A DNA stretch of 22,680 nt from Paramacrobiotus richtersi (GCA_034698045.1 JAQGAU010000915.1:1-22680); one strand, 5' to 3'. Positions 11,599 through 22,090 are shown, counted from the first letter of the stretch. Notes: generated from the sequence alone by a model not told the origin. Made by a program: numbers and translations.

Positions 11599-11998
11599 TC
11601 TACACGAAAGAATACAACTTACCCAATATGCCTCTTCAATGTTCTTCGTCAGAAAAGTGAAACAGTGCATTGAAAATGCAAGTAAACCCTACTTAACCGT
11701 TGACAAATTCAACAATTAGCCAATATACCTTCAAGGCTGGTTCGCTGTATTCCAGGCACTATTAATGGTAATGTCCACGAGCGTCTCGTTCCTCTCACAG
11801 CAAACCGAATTCAACTACACGTTTCAGAAAATAACTTTGGATTGTCGTATAAATATCCGTTCGAATCCAGCTTCCACAGGAGCAAAGGAAAAATTAATAG
11901 TGTTTTGATGATGCTGATTGCTGAACGACGTGTTTTTCGTTCTACAACAAACGGCAGTCTCATGCACTGACTTTTGGATTCAGGCGCTTGCACTCACG
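11599..11998 (-). other. Likely 5' UTR intron of the septin gene
   Basis: The septin start codon lies 4 nt after an acceptor (TTTCGTGTAG, AG at 11601-11600). Upstream on the minus strand a good donor, GGC followed by GTGAGT, has its GT at 11997-11996, and a weaker one (GAAG followed by GTATAT) lies near 11730. Either would give a non-coding first exon. The open frame also continues upstream to an ATG at 11670, but the resulting extension has no septin-like sequence. The choice of donor is a guess. Confidence 0.4.
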
Positions 11999-13439
11999 CC
12001 TGGGCGGCTACGAAAGAATAGGATATGCTCAGAACTCAGAAGTCAGAATAGAATTAGGATTTTATAATAAATACAAGGTAGGCCATCCTATCCGTACTCG
12101 TACCAAAACAAATTACAAGTTTTACAACAATTGTCATATTTTTGCTAAAAGCAAAGAGCAGCTCCCATTTAAATCAGAGTTTTTAAATAATTCGGCTTGT
12201 GCGTTAATTATGGCTTGCGAATGTGCGCCACCTTTTCGAAAAAAGTACAGTACGTACCAAGTCAGCAGAATTACAGTACCTTTTCGATTTTTTTTAACTG
12301 GCCCAGCTTCTACTCTATTAATAAATAATCAGCAAACGTAACACAGGACAATTAAATCAAGGCCAAGTTGCTGTATATACAGTAGCTGCATGACCGTGGT
12401 CCATACAATGTAATTATGTATAAGCAGGAAATCAGAAGCATCATTTTACCAGCTGGTGAGATCTGTTATATTGAGTTGTTGTATAACCTGAAATTCCTCC
12501 ATTTTTATTTGCTTGTTTTAATTTGCTTTTTTCTAATCTGGTTTGTTAAACCTCCTTCGTTTTCTCATTAACCATGTTTAATTTTCGAACAGCAATTTCC
12601 TTTGATTCTCAAAGTACAGTACATATAAACTAACTGTTGTTTTGCCGAATAGCGTTGAAAAGTACGGCTGGCCTTTACAGTGAATATAAGTCATTAACAA
12701 GTATAACTTGGCTGACAAAAATTTCCGCACAAACTTCTGTTATGAAATTGCTGCACAAAGGACTCGCTATAAAGATCCGTATTCTGCAATTATAGCGCAA
12801 AGTCTGAATTGCCTGCCCCGTAATGGAAATCTACAAATACATGCATTATATCATAGTTCCTGTACGTTCAGGAAATTACCCGATTAACTTTCGGTATTTA
12901 AGTGAATTTGTGCGTCTGGGCATATCCCGCTGGTAGAATACAAAAATAACGAAATTTCCATTAAACTTTTCTTCCCTCTGTTAAAAGGACTCCATACTCC
13001 CAAGTCCTAAGTATACCGCGAAGCACCAAGGTCAAATTCAGTTTCCAACCGTGCTGCGTAGAAAATACGCTACAGTTCGTCAGCAATTAAAAATAACCGC
13101 CACCAGCCAAACTCGGGGCCGCGTTTCGTAACATAATACACTTCCGCCGCATAACAATCACGGTGCATGAGAGCTTATACAATCGCCACCTTCCCGTATT
13201 CCCCCATCCCTGCACCGAGAAACAGCAGGGAACTTGAATTTCCATAATGAAGATCACCTGCTTCGATATATGATTATATCATTATGGATTTCCCCGTTAG
13301 GCTGCAGCAGACAAAACTATTTATTGTTATGACATTGATGAATCAGGAAATGTGTTTTTCTTTGCGCGGAATAACTGGCTCAATCGCCAGAGTATTCCCG
13401 CTAATTGATTCCGCGGGATAATTTCCGATGAGGTTCAGG
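11999..13439. other. Intergenic DNA between two divergent genes
   Basis: This stretch lies between the 5' end of the septin (minus) and the promoter of the micro-exon gene (plus), so it should hold the upstream control DNA of both. The 117-codon open frame at 11988-12341 has no recognisable features. Within 250 bp of the downstream TATA box lie an inverted repeat (13242-13250 / 13279-13287), the half-palindrome TGATGAATCA near 13340 and TAATTGATT near 13400. Confidence 0.5.
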
Positions 13440-13472
13440 TATATATAAGGAATGGCCTTGAAAGTGTCAGTG
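13440..13472 (+). promoter_or_regulatory. TATA box and initiator of the micro-exon gene
   Basis: TATATATAAGG starts at 13440, and an arthropod-type initiator TCAGTG lies at 13467-13472, with the predicted +1 at A13469. The TATA-to-start spacing is about 29 bp, which is canonical for Pol II. This places the ATG at 13452 upstream of transcription and supports the in-frame ATG at 13527 as the start, leaving a 5' UTR of about 58 nt. Confidence 0.75.
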
Positions 13473-13526
13473 TTTGCGTATATTCGTCTCGTCTGTTACG
13501 ACTTGAGTTCTCGTGTAACCGGCATT

Positions 13527-15080
13527 ATGGGGCGGAACGTTGTTGTCTACGGAATTTATGTTGTGTTTGCGCTGCTATCCCTTTGTGCAGCCGTCAAAGG
13601 TGAAAACTCCGAAGAATTTATATTTGTAGTATTAAGTTGTTGTAGTGTTTGCATCAGATTGGACTGCTCACGTTTGTGTTTATATTCAGGAATGGATCAT
13701 CCAACCGATACCGTGTTCGTTCTAGAATCCCCACAGAAACGACAGGTACGATTCGTATTGTGAACCTTTGTAGCGGTTTTTATGCAAAGGTCAGTAATTA
13801 ATCGATTTTGTCCATTGCAGAACATGGTAAGTGTCTCGAATCCATTTGTCAAAAAGGATAACGAAGATAAGTAGTAACATATCTCTATGTGATTTCGTTA
13901 TAGGGAGAAACGGTAAGTGAGAACCAAGTATTCTCCAGTGCTATTCATTTTAGTTGTAAGAGCAACAATATGATTGCGCTTGAGAGTTATATATGGAACT
14001 GTGTATGATTTTGGTTTATTTCTTTGCTACACATTGGATCTACATTGTGAACCATCGCTGATTTCAGCTGGTGAGTCGTGGGTGTATACTATCTGCGGGA
14101 TAACCATTGTTGGAAGTGTTTGCGTAATCCAGCAAAATCTTTAGATTTAAAACTGATAAATACGATGAGAAACATGTCAAAAAGGTTGCTTTCTTTCCTA
14201 CAGGCATGCCTGGTAAGCTGCGACTCGTTGTGCACGTAAACAAATGTCTGACCTTTACTAACAAACTGTCTGTTCTACGTGGGATGGCCAGATCGATCTC
14301 CGGGTAGGTACTGAATGAAACCAATTAGCTCTGGAGGTTATGACCTGACAGTTTCGATCCGTAACTTGAACTTCTTACCGATGCATTTCTTCTTGTTTAT
14401 AGAATTGTCCTCCGGTGTGTATACTCGTATGCACTGACGTCCCACACTGTAAACCAGATTGTAACGCAGTTGATGGTTTTGCAGTTCTCATCAAAATTCG
14501 GAAAACGAAGTGTTGACGTAAGTACGGTACTACATGTACACACATGAAACCTTCTCGTGCAGTGTTAACGGTACCTTCCGATAATGGACATTTACATAAG
14601 GCAGTTTAAAACTTTAATGTGCGAGTATTTTCCGACCACAAAACGCTGCCCGATAAATCAACTGTACGTAAATAATAATGTACACTAAGTAAGCAAACTT
14701 CCTGTGAAACCGGATGTCAACAGAAATCTTTAAATTTGTCCTTCGATCGGCAGGAAAGAATTTTCTTGATTGTTCGCACCTGTTGTTTGCTGAATAGAAG
14801 CATTTAAGCACTTTATTGTCCCTTTTACTTTTGTCTACTGTATGCGTTGTACTGTAAATTAACTGGAACAACTACAGTCTTATTCATGTACAAAGAAAGG
14901 TCAGCGGAGCAAAACACTCTTTTGTTGCCTTTGCAGAATCTTATGGACGTTCCATACCAAACTCTGAAGGGGAACTCAAGAAACGTAGCGGATGACCTGT
15001 GGAGACTATGGATTTTACGGAATTATGCCGAGTCCTCGTCGACTGGAGGCGTGGAAGAACCGCGCATCGTAACGAACTGA
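13527..15080 (+). CDS. Secreted peptide precursor built from micro-exons
   Basis: Family not recognised. Model exons: 13527-13599 (coding part of exon 1), 13690-13745, 13821-13826, 13904-13912, 14068-14070, 14204-14212, 14403-14414, 14485-14517, 14937-15080. Every internal exon from the third on is 3-33 nt long, a multiple of three and phase 0, and most have strong sites (TTGCAG/GTAAGT, TTATAG/GTAAGT, TTTCAG/GTGAGT, CCTACAG/GTAAGC). The 114-aa product has an N-terminal hydrophobic signal peptide (residues 5-22, VVVYGIYVVFALLSLCAA), an acidic spacer with MDHPTD, a dibasic KR (41-42), a Gln that could become pyroglutamate, a two-Cys segment (QNMGETLACLNCPP, 43-56), FSSKF then GKR (62-64; amidation plus cleavage), and a 50-residue C-terminal peptide ending EEPRIVTN. 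This is the layout of a neuropeptide or secreted-peptide prohormone. The 12-nt exon's donor (GTGTGT) is the weakest junction. Reading through it gives a Cys-rich ending instead. The start was chosen from the TATA/initiator position. Confidence 0.7.
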
Positions 15081-15162
15081 ATGTGTGTCTATTGTGATGC
15101 CGAAACTGCACTAGCTGTTTAATCATTGTAGGTGTATTATAAATAATGTACAGACGACAGAT

Positions 15163-15168
15163 AATAAA
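15163..15168 (+). terminator. Poly(A) signal of the micro-exon gene
   Basis: AATAAA lies 83 nt past the stop codon at 15078-15080, giving a short 3' UTR. Its position supports 14937-15080 as the terminal coding exon. Confidence 0.65.
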
Positions 15169-15383
15169 GCGTACCCGCTAAAACTGCAAGGCTTACAATT
15201 GTAAGTCGTTGATCATAGCGCAACCAGAAGGTGATCCGCCTCACCTCACCAGAAACTGTTGTCACTGCGGTACCAGCTGCAGTATTCTTGAGTCTGGTCT
15301 CCGGCAGGCAAAAATGCCGCAAAATGCCTTCGCGTACTTTAAGACTTAAGTGTAAAAGCAAAGCGTGTACAGAGTAGATATGG

Positions 15384-15692
15384 ACTAGGAAAGGGCACTC
15401 GCTGATTGCGGGCACTGAATGACCGAAGCGAAAGAAGTACTCATGAAGGAAGTAGAAACATTACTACGCATTTACTGAACCCACCAGCTCGGTACGGTAG
15501 AAGTGTGAACTTTAATTCTACGAATTATTTATAAATAAATAAAATAAGAATAAATATTACCGGCCGACGGAGCATAAAAATAAAAAATAATTAATAAAAA
15601 AAATGGTGACCGATTGACCGACAGACAGACGGACACACATCGAAATCTGTTTGAGTTAAGTACAGAGGACCTTCGCTCCGCTTCGGTCGATT
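15384..15692 (+). repeat. Interspersed repeat, short copy
   Basis: Same orientation as 4142-4651. It starts ACTAGGAAAGGGCACTCGCT and ends GAGGACCTTCGCTCCGCTT plus CGGTCGAT at 15692. It is about 200 bp shorter than the other copy, mostly through loss of the DNA after the left end. Its AT-rich interior and the GACCGACAGACAGACGGACA block before the right end are well preserved. It lies just downstream of the micro-exon gene. Confidence 0.75.
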
Positions 15693-16719
15693 AACAAGTA
15701 AAAGGGCCAAATCAGAGAGAAAAATCAGTATCAAAAATGATCAAAAACTGAAAAAGTCAGGCTGTAGCATGAGAAAACGTAGATTGAACGTAAATTATGA
15801 AATATATTGTATAACCTGCTTTCGTACAGTATCTGTATCCGTTCCAAGTAAGACCAAAATCTGTCTCGAAAATATACAGAGTACATAATGTACGTACTTA
15901 CATACTATTTTTCGTATCTGGATATGCATAAATACATTATCTACTCTCGAGATCGACACACTGGAAAAAAGGGCAGATTCGGTCCGAAAGGCTTGTGTTT
16001 TCGGGTTTGCATGGTTTTTTGTCTGCAAATCGTTTATTTTGTGGATCAGGTAGGAAATCAAATACTTCAATTCAGCCGAAGACGTTTTCGTCTGTGGGGT
16101 CGGCTAGCTGTCTTTAACACCACCACCATATTGCACAATAATTAAATTTTACCAAAATGTAATTTGTTGTCAAAGTGAATCTCGATTTTCTACGGACCAA
16201 TCAGTATTTCGCATTGGTTTCTTTGTATGCTTGCAAGAAACGCAACGAAGACAAGACGGTGAGACGGTAAGATAAATTTTGGAGTGAATATGGGTGCAGA
16301 GTTCTGAGTGTACATAAATTGAAAGCAACCTGATCGCAGTAAATTCCAATTAAATTTTTGTGTGTGGATTTATGATTTGCGTGGTTTTTTGTTAAACGGT
16401 AGTCCAAGACAGCTGCACTGTACCAGTTACTGGAATTACTTATTGCATCAAGTTTGTTTATCGCGTGAAACTATCGGAACTTTTTTTCTGAAAATTACAA
16501 TTAGCAATAAAATTGCTAAATTCAGGTAACGGGATAATTAATAGCATATGCGACAGAAAAATCGACCAGCTTAGCTGCGAACAGTCTTCTGATGTCCATC
16601 CATCCAGCTTTCAGCAAAAGAAAAGTAAGAGCAGAGACCAAAAAAACCGCTGGGTACAGTATGGAATCATATTTCGATCAAAAAAACCGATGCGACAGTC
16701 ATCATCAAACTTCCAGAAA
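15693..16719. other. Intergenic DNA with the membrane-protein 3' UTR
   Basis: This stretch holds the 3' UTR of the minus-strand four-helix protein, whose poly(A) site is not obvious; the nearest canonical minus-strand AATAAA is near 16033. Overlapping open frames of 68-91 codons on both strands (15795-16407) and an 81-codon plus-strand frame (16513-16758) have no recognisable features. Confidence 0.45.
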
Positions 16720-19700
16720 CTAGAAAGACTCATAAGCCGAAATGGACGACCGCTCTGAGGTCACTCCCGTCGGACACAACCGCGCGCCGTTCGTATAACC
16801 TTCCACCGTCAATCGCGGAGTTCCCTTCTTATTGATCAGTCGTAGCTCCTCCCGCTCTTCGGCACTCTTCCTCTCGTACACATCATCGTCAATCTTGAAT
16901 CCAATGGCCACGGCCAGCACAGCGGTCAAGGCCATCAGCGGTGCCAGCACCACACAAACCTGTAGGAAACACAGCGGTTTTCTGCCATTTGCAACTGTTT
17001 TCGGTTATTCATGTTTTGTAATAGTGCCTTTACTGCATGGTAGGCATAATGTGAAAAAAATGTACTTGCACATGTGTTTGTGCATGTGTTAATACGGTCG
17101 ATGCTCTCCTTTATCGATCACGATTAGCAGAAACATAAGAAACTGTTTTTGGTTGACAAGTTTTTGTAATGCCCTTTTTGCGCGCTACGGCTTCCAATAA
17201 TCAGTATATTGATCGTTTCGGTTGCCTCCGTTAAAGTGAGATTCTTTTAAATAATCAATAAATCCGCAAAAACATAGACTGTAAATATGCAAATGACTAA
17301 CGAAAACATTTCTTCTACTGGTCGAGATTAAATGTACCGTTGTCTGTTTGCACCTTTTTTAGTTTTACGCTTTGTTGAACTTAATCTGTATTGTAAACAA
17401 CCGAAAAAAAGGCCGCTACGGAGAAACATGTTTTTCGGTACTGTTGGCACGACTGCGCTTTTTGCCGGTTTATTGATCAATCCTCGGAAGTGCACGCGTT
17501 CTTGGTAAACTCACCACCGTCAAGGCAATATAAATATCCCGTAAATAACGCTTGCGCGGATCATCCGCCTCGGGCATGCGCTTGTCGATGAGGGGTAGCA
17601 CGTAGTCCGGGAATGTAATGGCATACCCCGAATGGATCATGATCCCGAGAAATGTGGCCAGTAGGGACAGTATGGAGACGATACTGGTTATTAGCATCAG
17701 ACGGACACTGCGGGGCACGCGGTCCGCGTCGGGCGGATGGAGTGCGGCGATGATGGAGAAGATGCCGGTGAAGAAGCACAACAGACCGATGAGGGAGAGG
17801 GCCGCGTGGATGGCATGGAATTCGCTGTAGGGTAGCCAGAGAGCCGCTGCAAAAAGACATCGACAGCTTTAGGATTCCCGCTGAACTGTACACAGACTGC
17901 ACACTAACTGAAGCGCGTCATTTGAGTCTTCGCATAGCTTGTAGAATACAATCAAAATGTACTGTTTTGACTGTTTGGAATACGTTGGTAATCTGGCACA
18001 TTAGTACATTAGTAAATGCGTGTTTTGTTCAACCGAATTGTAGTTTATAGAGGCATCAAAATGTTTGATATTGTTTATCAGTTATCGATATACTACGTAG
18101 CACCGTTTGCGCGAGTGTGCGGTTCTACTCGTAGAAAGCAGTTCATGTTTCTAGTATTTCGGGTAGCCAGTTTTATTCTTCTTGCGACAATGCTACACCG
18201 GGAAGAGCATATTCAATCACTAGGTCGCAGTGATCTAACCGCGGAGTACTGCTTATGGAGGCCGTATCAAACGCGTCATAAATATAACACAGTTTCATGG
18301 CAGTTTGTTGACGGTCCATTTTAACTGCCGATCGATCGTTTGCGTCTAATATCCTAGATTAATTCGGACTTCCTTAGAATTAAGCCATAAAAGAAGTGTC
18401 TATGTCGATATATAATCCACAGTTAGTCTACTTTGCGCAGTTATATTGAAACAACCTTAATCGCCGCTAATTGTATGGTATCGGTTTGCGAACACCACGA
18501 CCTTCTCTGTAATGCTCTCCACTGCCCTACTTGTTTCATCCCGACCCAATAAAATGCAAATCTGTTTGAATATGACACTGAACGCTGCAGGAGGTAATAA
18601 TTAGATTCTGCAAGAATTTTAGAAACCGCGCAACATTTTCCATTACAGTCGCTTGTGGCATCTCTAATTCGGTGTATCATGAGGGTTCGTTTAATCAAAT
18701 GTCAGTGACATTTCAACAGGATTAAGCGGTTCAAATGGCTGCTTAATCTACATACACTGATTATTGATATGTTCGTCGAAAGGCTGCGTTTAATCATAAT
18801 AATTCACTTTTGTCGTTACGTGCGAATTGTTTTCCCATATGGCATCACCTTTTCAATAAAAAACATAAAATTTGTGATAGATGTAGAGATAATTATTGCA
18901 GTTTTTAGATTTATTATGATTATTGTAATTGTGGTGTTTGCGCACCATTTGATGCATATGTAGGCGTACAAATTATAATTGTATTTCTATTTCAAACACA
19001 GAAGTACAGGAAATGAAATTGCGTAATAAAGGGTTATGAAATTTTAATTACAGGAAGTGGCGGAAAAATGGATGGGTATTATTCATCAGCTGGTCGTCGG
19101 CGCGTAATCAGCCTTTTTGTGACAGTTCTGTGAAACTGCCGAGTGCTGGGTATATACGGCAGTGCAACTGCGTCAACATCAGGTGTCAAATTACCGTTTG
19201 TCCCAATAATGCGCTAGATGGACTGGCAAAAAGCATCCGGCTGAAATGTATCAGTTGACGGAAGGAGAATGTTCAAACATACAGCGCAACAACGAACGAA
19301 CACTGTGATATCTGGTATCTTTCTCGAAGGAAAGTGTTGCCATAAGGAGTGTGGACAACCCTGGGTGCAACACTTTGTACAAAAAAGAAAATCCCAGGGA
19401 TTAAAATGTACGAGAATACATTAATCATAACGGTCAAAAGCGACCTCGATAACTACGGTTTTTCAAGAAACCATACGTGTATATTCTGCATTATGTAGGG
19501 CATTGTGCAATATGTATGAACGCCCCCGGCATATGCGCATAGTATGATGCAATATATTACAAACAAGAATATCATCAAAATTGCATTATCTGTACACGTG
19601 TTTTCAAGGGACTGTACTTTGCCTGCGCCAATTAAAACTATCGTAAAAACGAACTTGAATAGGAGAAACTGATACAAATACGAATACTATTAGTACTACG

Positions 19701-20420
19701 CAGTAATGTCCAGATGAAGTTTAACTGTTGTCGTTGAGAATCATTTTGAGAGTATACTTTGGTACATGATGAAAACCGTTAAATTAACACCTCACGTGGT
19801 GAGTGAGCACCAAAGGGATCAATCAAAATTCTACTTCTGGTTCACTGCTTACACTTTATACGCTAGTTGCGGCTGTAGTATCGACATTTCCTCAAAAAGA
19901 ATTACAGTGCTGATGTAATTGTATCCAAACAAGAATGAACTGGTTAAACTGCCGCGTAAGATCTACTAAAACGCATTCAATTTGATGCATCACAATGAAG
20001 ACTGTAATGTTATTAGCAAACGAAGTGCAACACATCTACAGTAACACGCCATGCTAAAACGATTACTATTAGGTTATAACACTACTGTTAAACGTTCGAT
20101 TTGTCTTTATTGGTTAAGTAGCATGCCGTGTTAACATCTACATAAAACAATCCAGCTAAATAACAATCTTATTTCAATCAGCACGACATGGAGGAGTACT
20201 CGTAATCAACCGGGTATTACCACGCAATGATTTCTGCACTTACACATTGAAACAAAAAAGAAGGTTCTGAAAAGAAAAACTGTTAAATCTCACAAACTGT
20301 ACCTGCTGCAGCCATTCCGGCAATGGACACCCCACCGAACATCTGGCAGATCCCAATCACAAACGAATATAACTCACAGCATTCCATATTTTTACAAATA
20401 GCCACCGTTTTATTTTCCAT
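16720..20420 (-). CDS. Four-helix membrane protein, family unknown
   Basis: Three coding exons on the minus strand: 20420-20303, 17846-17515 and 16959-16720. Introns are GT..AG (2,456 and 555 bp), the phases close and the product is 229 aa. Hydrophobic helices fall at about 19-43 (Ala/Gly-rich), 52-75, 89-110 and 144-170. Short loops carry HPPDADRVPRSVR (2-3) and SGYAITFPDYVLPLIDKRMP (3-4), and a charged tail of about 59 residues (DDDVYERKSAEEREELR) ends SAYESF. Both ends are probably cytoplasmic. It lacks the CCG motif and large second loop of tetraspanins and the WGLWxxC of claudins, so I do not assign it. A MARVEL- or PMP22-like fold cannot be excluded. The start at 20420 (GCGATGG) is the first in-frame ATG after a TGA; a second ATG 33 bp on (20387) is also possible. 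Confidence 0.8.
17847..20302 (-). other. Large first intron of the four-helix gene
   Basis: 2,456 bp without exons I could confirm. It contains the small ORF at 19453-19677. On the plus strand it also has TATATAC at 19151 with TCAGGT about 28 bp downstream (19179-19184), resembling a core promoter but followed only by very short open frames. The 102-codon plus-strand frame at 18016-18324 has no recognisable features. Confidence 0.5.
19453..19677 (-). CDS. Possible small secreted or membrane ORF in an intron
   Basis: A 74-codon frame lies in the large intron of the four-helix gene, on the same strand. It begins with a convincing signal-peptide-like stretch (MYQFLLFKFVFTIVLIGAGK, then VQS at a likely cleavage point), then NTCTDN, a second hydrophobic helix (AILMIFLFVIYCIILCAYAG) and a short tail ending LEKP. 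No promoter, splice partner or poly(A) signal was confirmed, so it may be chance in T-rich DNA or an alternative exon. Confidence 0.25.
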   Translation of the reverse strand: MYQFLLFKFVFTIVLIGAGKVQSLENTCTDNAILMIFLFVIYCIILCAYAGGVHTYCTMPYIMQNIHVWFLEKP

Positions 20421-21687
20421 CGCATAGATACCAAATCGTGTTCCGTGTCACCGTTAAAAATCCGACCATCCGAATAATGACGAACAACCGCAAATTACCT
20501 GCATTTCATGTAGCAAAAACACGCCATTTCCGCTGTAGCAAGTAAAGACAAATGCTACAACAAAAAATCCAGTTAATAAGACTCAGCACGGCACATATCC
20601 GCTGTCTTCCCAGAAGTGGTAACAGCACGTGTAAATCACTGCGTCATGGCCACATATGCGACGATATACAACTATCGACGATCAGCCCAATTTATATTGA
20701 TTTATCTCTCCCGTTTCCCCTCTATTAAGCACACCGGGACAAAGAGGAAGAAAATAGATCACAAATTTGACGGCTACGGTATTTACGCAGTTGAGTTAGT
20801 TGCTTGTGATGAGAAAGCGCGCCCGTAGTCGAGTGTTTAAATCGAATTATACGGGGCAGGCGGGTTTCATTTGTGGGGATGTACAACGAGGCGGGACGAT
20901 CGATATGCGTTTCTGGCGCGATTAATGACAATTCTATTTGTCCGTGGGTTTATTTCATTTCCGTTTCAAGGGGTTTACCTTGGGTTATTATGAGCCACAT
21001 CAACCAAAACAGTACACTTGACTGCATCCAAAGAATGCGATGAGTACCAAATTTACGTGTGGAGTGATTGAAATCCTGATTAATCTGATGGTTGACCTTT
21101 AATTCTGGATCAAAACATCGAGGTTGTTTGCCTCAGATTGAAATCTTGTTTCGGATAATGCCAGTACTGATCTTTATAGTTGTGACGGATCATCCCATAA
21201 TTTTTATTAAATTCGGGGAAATGATTACCCGATTTTAGTAATTAAAGAAGCCACGCAAGCAGTATCTTATGACATGACATATGACATAGCAACTTGACCT
21301 TTTTCGCTTCTCAGCAGATCTAGAGCTGCACGCAGTTGTGGAGGAAATGGGGCCTGGCTAGAATTGTCGGAATTATGTACCATAGGTCAGAGCTGAACCG
21401 TTGCACAAGCACTCGATATTCGCACATAAAAATTAAACGATACCAGTATATAAATCTTTAAGTGTGCAAAATTGCAGCACACATGCGGATCTCATTAAAT
21501 GCTCGAATAGTGCACACATATTTTGCATAGTAATAATACAAGTATTGTATATGGTCGACATGGTTCGCTAAAAATAAAGTAAAGAACCATTAGATTGTTT
21601 CTCTTATTTGTACATACGCAGTGAATATACGTATACGGAGAATAAACAATGCAGTTGTTTTGTACCTGCCAGCGGCAATATACATGT

Positions 21688-21730
21688 ACAAGAAACACCC
21701 TCGGCTGCCGCCTCAGGGTTTCTTGAGATC
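21688..21730 (-). repeat. Dispersed 42-bp motif, copy 2
   Basis: Inverted relative to 4837-4878. The plus strand reads AGAAACACCCT, a GC-rich centre, then AGGGTTTCT, so this copy is also an imperfect hairpin. Similarity to copy 1 extends through CAAGAAACCCTGAGGCGGC and AGCCGAGGGTGTTTCTTGT. Confidence 0.5.
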
Positions 21731-22090
21731 CATGTTCAGCATTCGACAACAAATAAATTTACTATCCTGATCTAAGCTAGTTAGAAACGAATTGGACAAC
21801 CAAAACCGTTAGTACTATTATTTTGTTATTGTATTGTATTGCACTAGAGCTGAAAAACCATTTTGTAAGGAAATTACTGACTGGCAATGTTTGGATTTGT
21901 AAATTTTGTTTTCGCTTGTTTCAAAATCTGAATTTACGTAAGTAAGAGTACACATTCGGTGGACACTTGTCCCGTAAACCCGCAAAGCCTCCCAAAGGGC
22001 CAAAATTCAGTCCGATGTCACTTATGCCCACCCGAAATCTCGAGATTCCCCTGCGAGACTCATCTAACGGTGATGGAGACACTGCCGGAA

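Noticed and set aside
11988-12341. 117-codon plus-strand frame
   Set aside because: It begins at the probable septin 5' UTR donor on the opposite strand and its product has no recognisable features.
13452-13763. Single continuous 103-codon frame starting at ATG 13452
   Set aside because: The first ATG lies upstream of the initiator predicted from the TATA box. The frame reads through a strong acceptor at 13689 and past a good donor at 13746, so the spliced model starting at 13527 fits better.
14415-14518. Assigning the Cys-rich ending to a known toxin or defensin family
   Set aside because: The Cys spacing matches no family I can name, and the segment may be intronic.
17561-17902. 113-codon minus-strand frame, Pro/His/Arg-rich
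   Set aside because: It is an alternative frame of the second exon of the four-helix gene. The hydrophobic frame is supported by splice phase and membrane-helix pattern.
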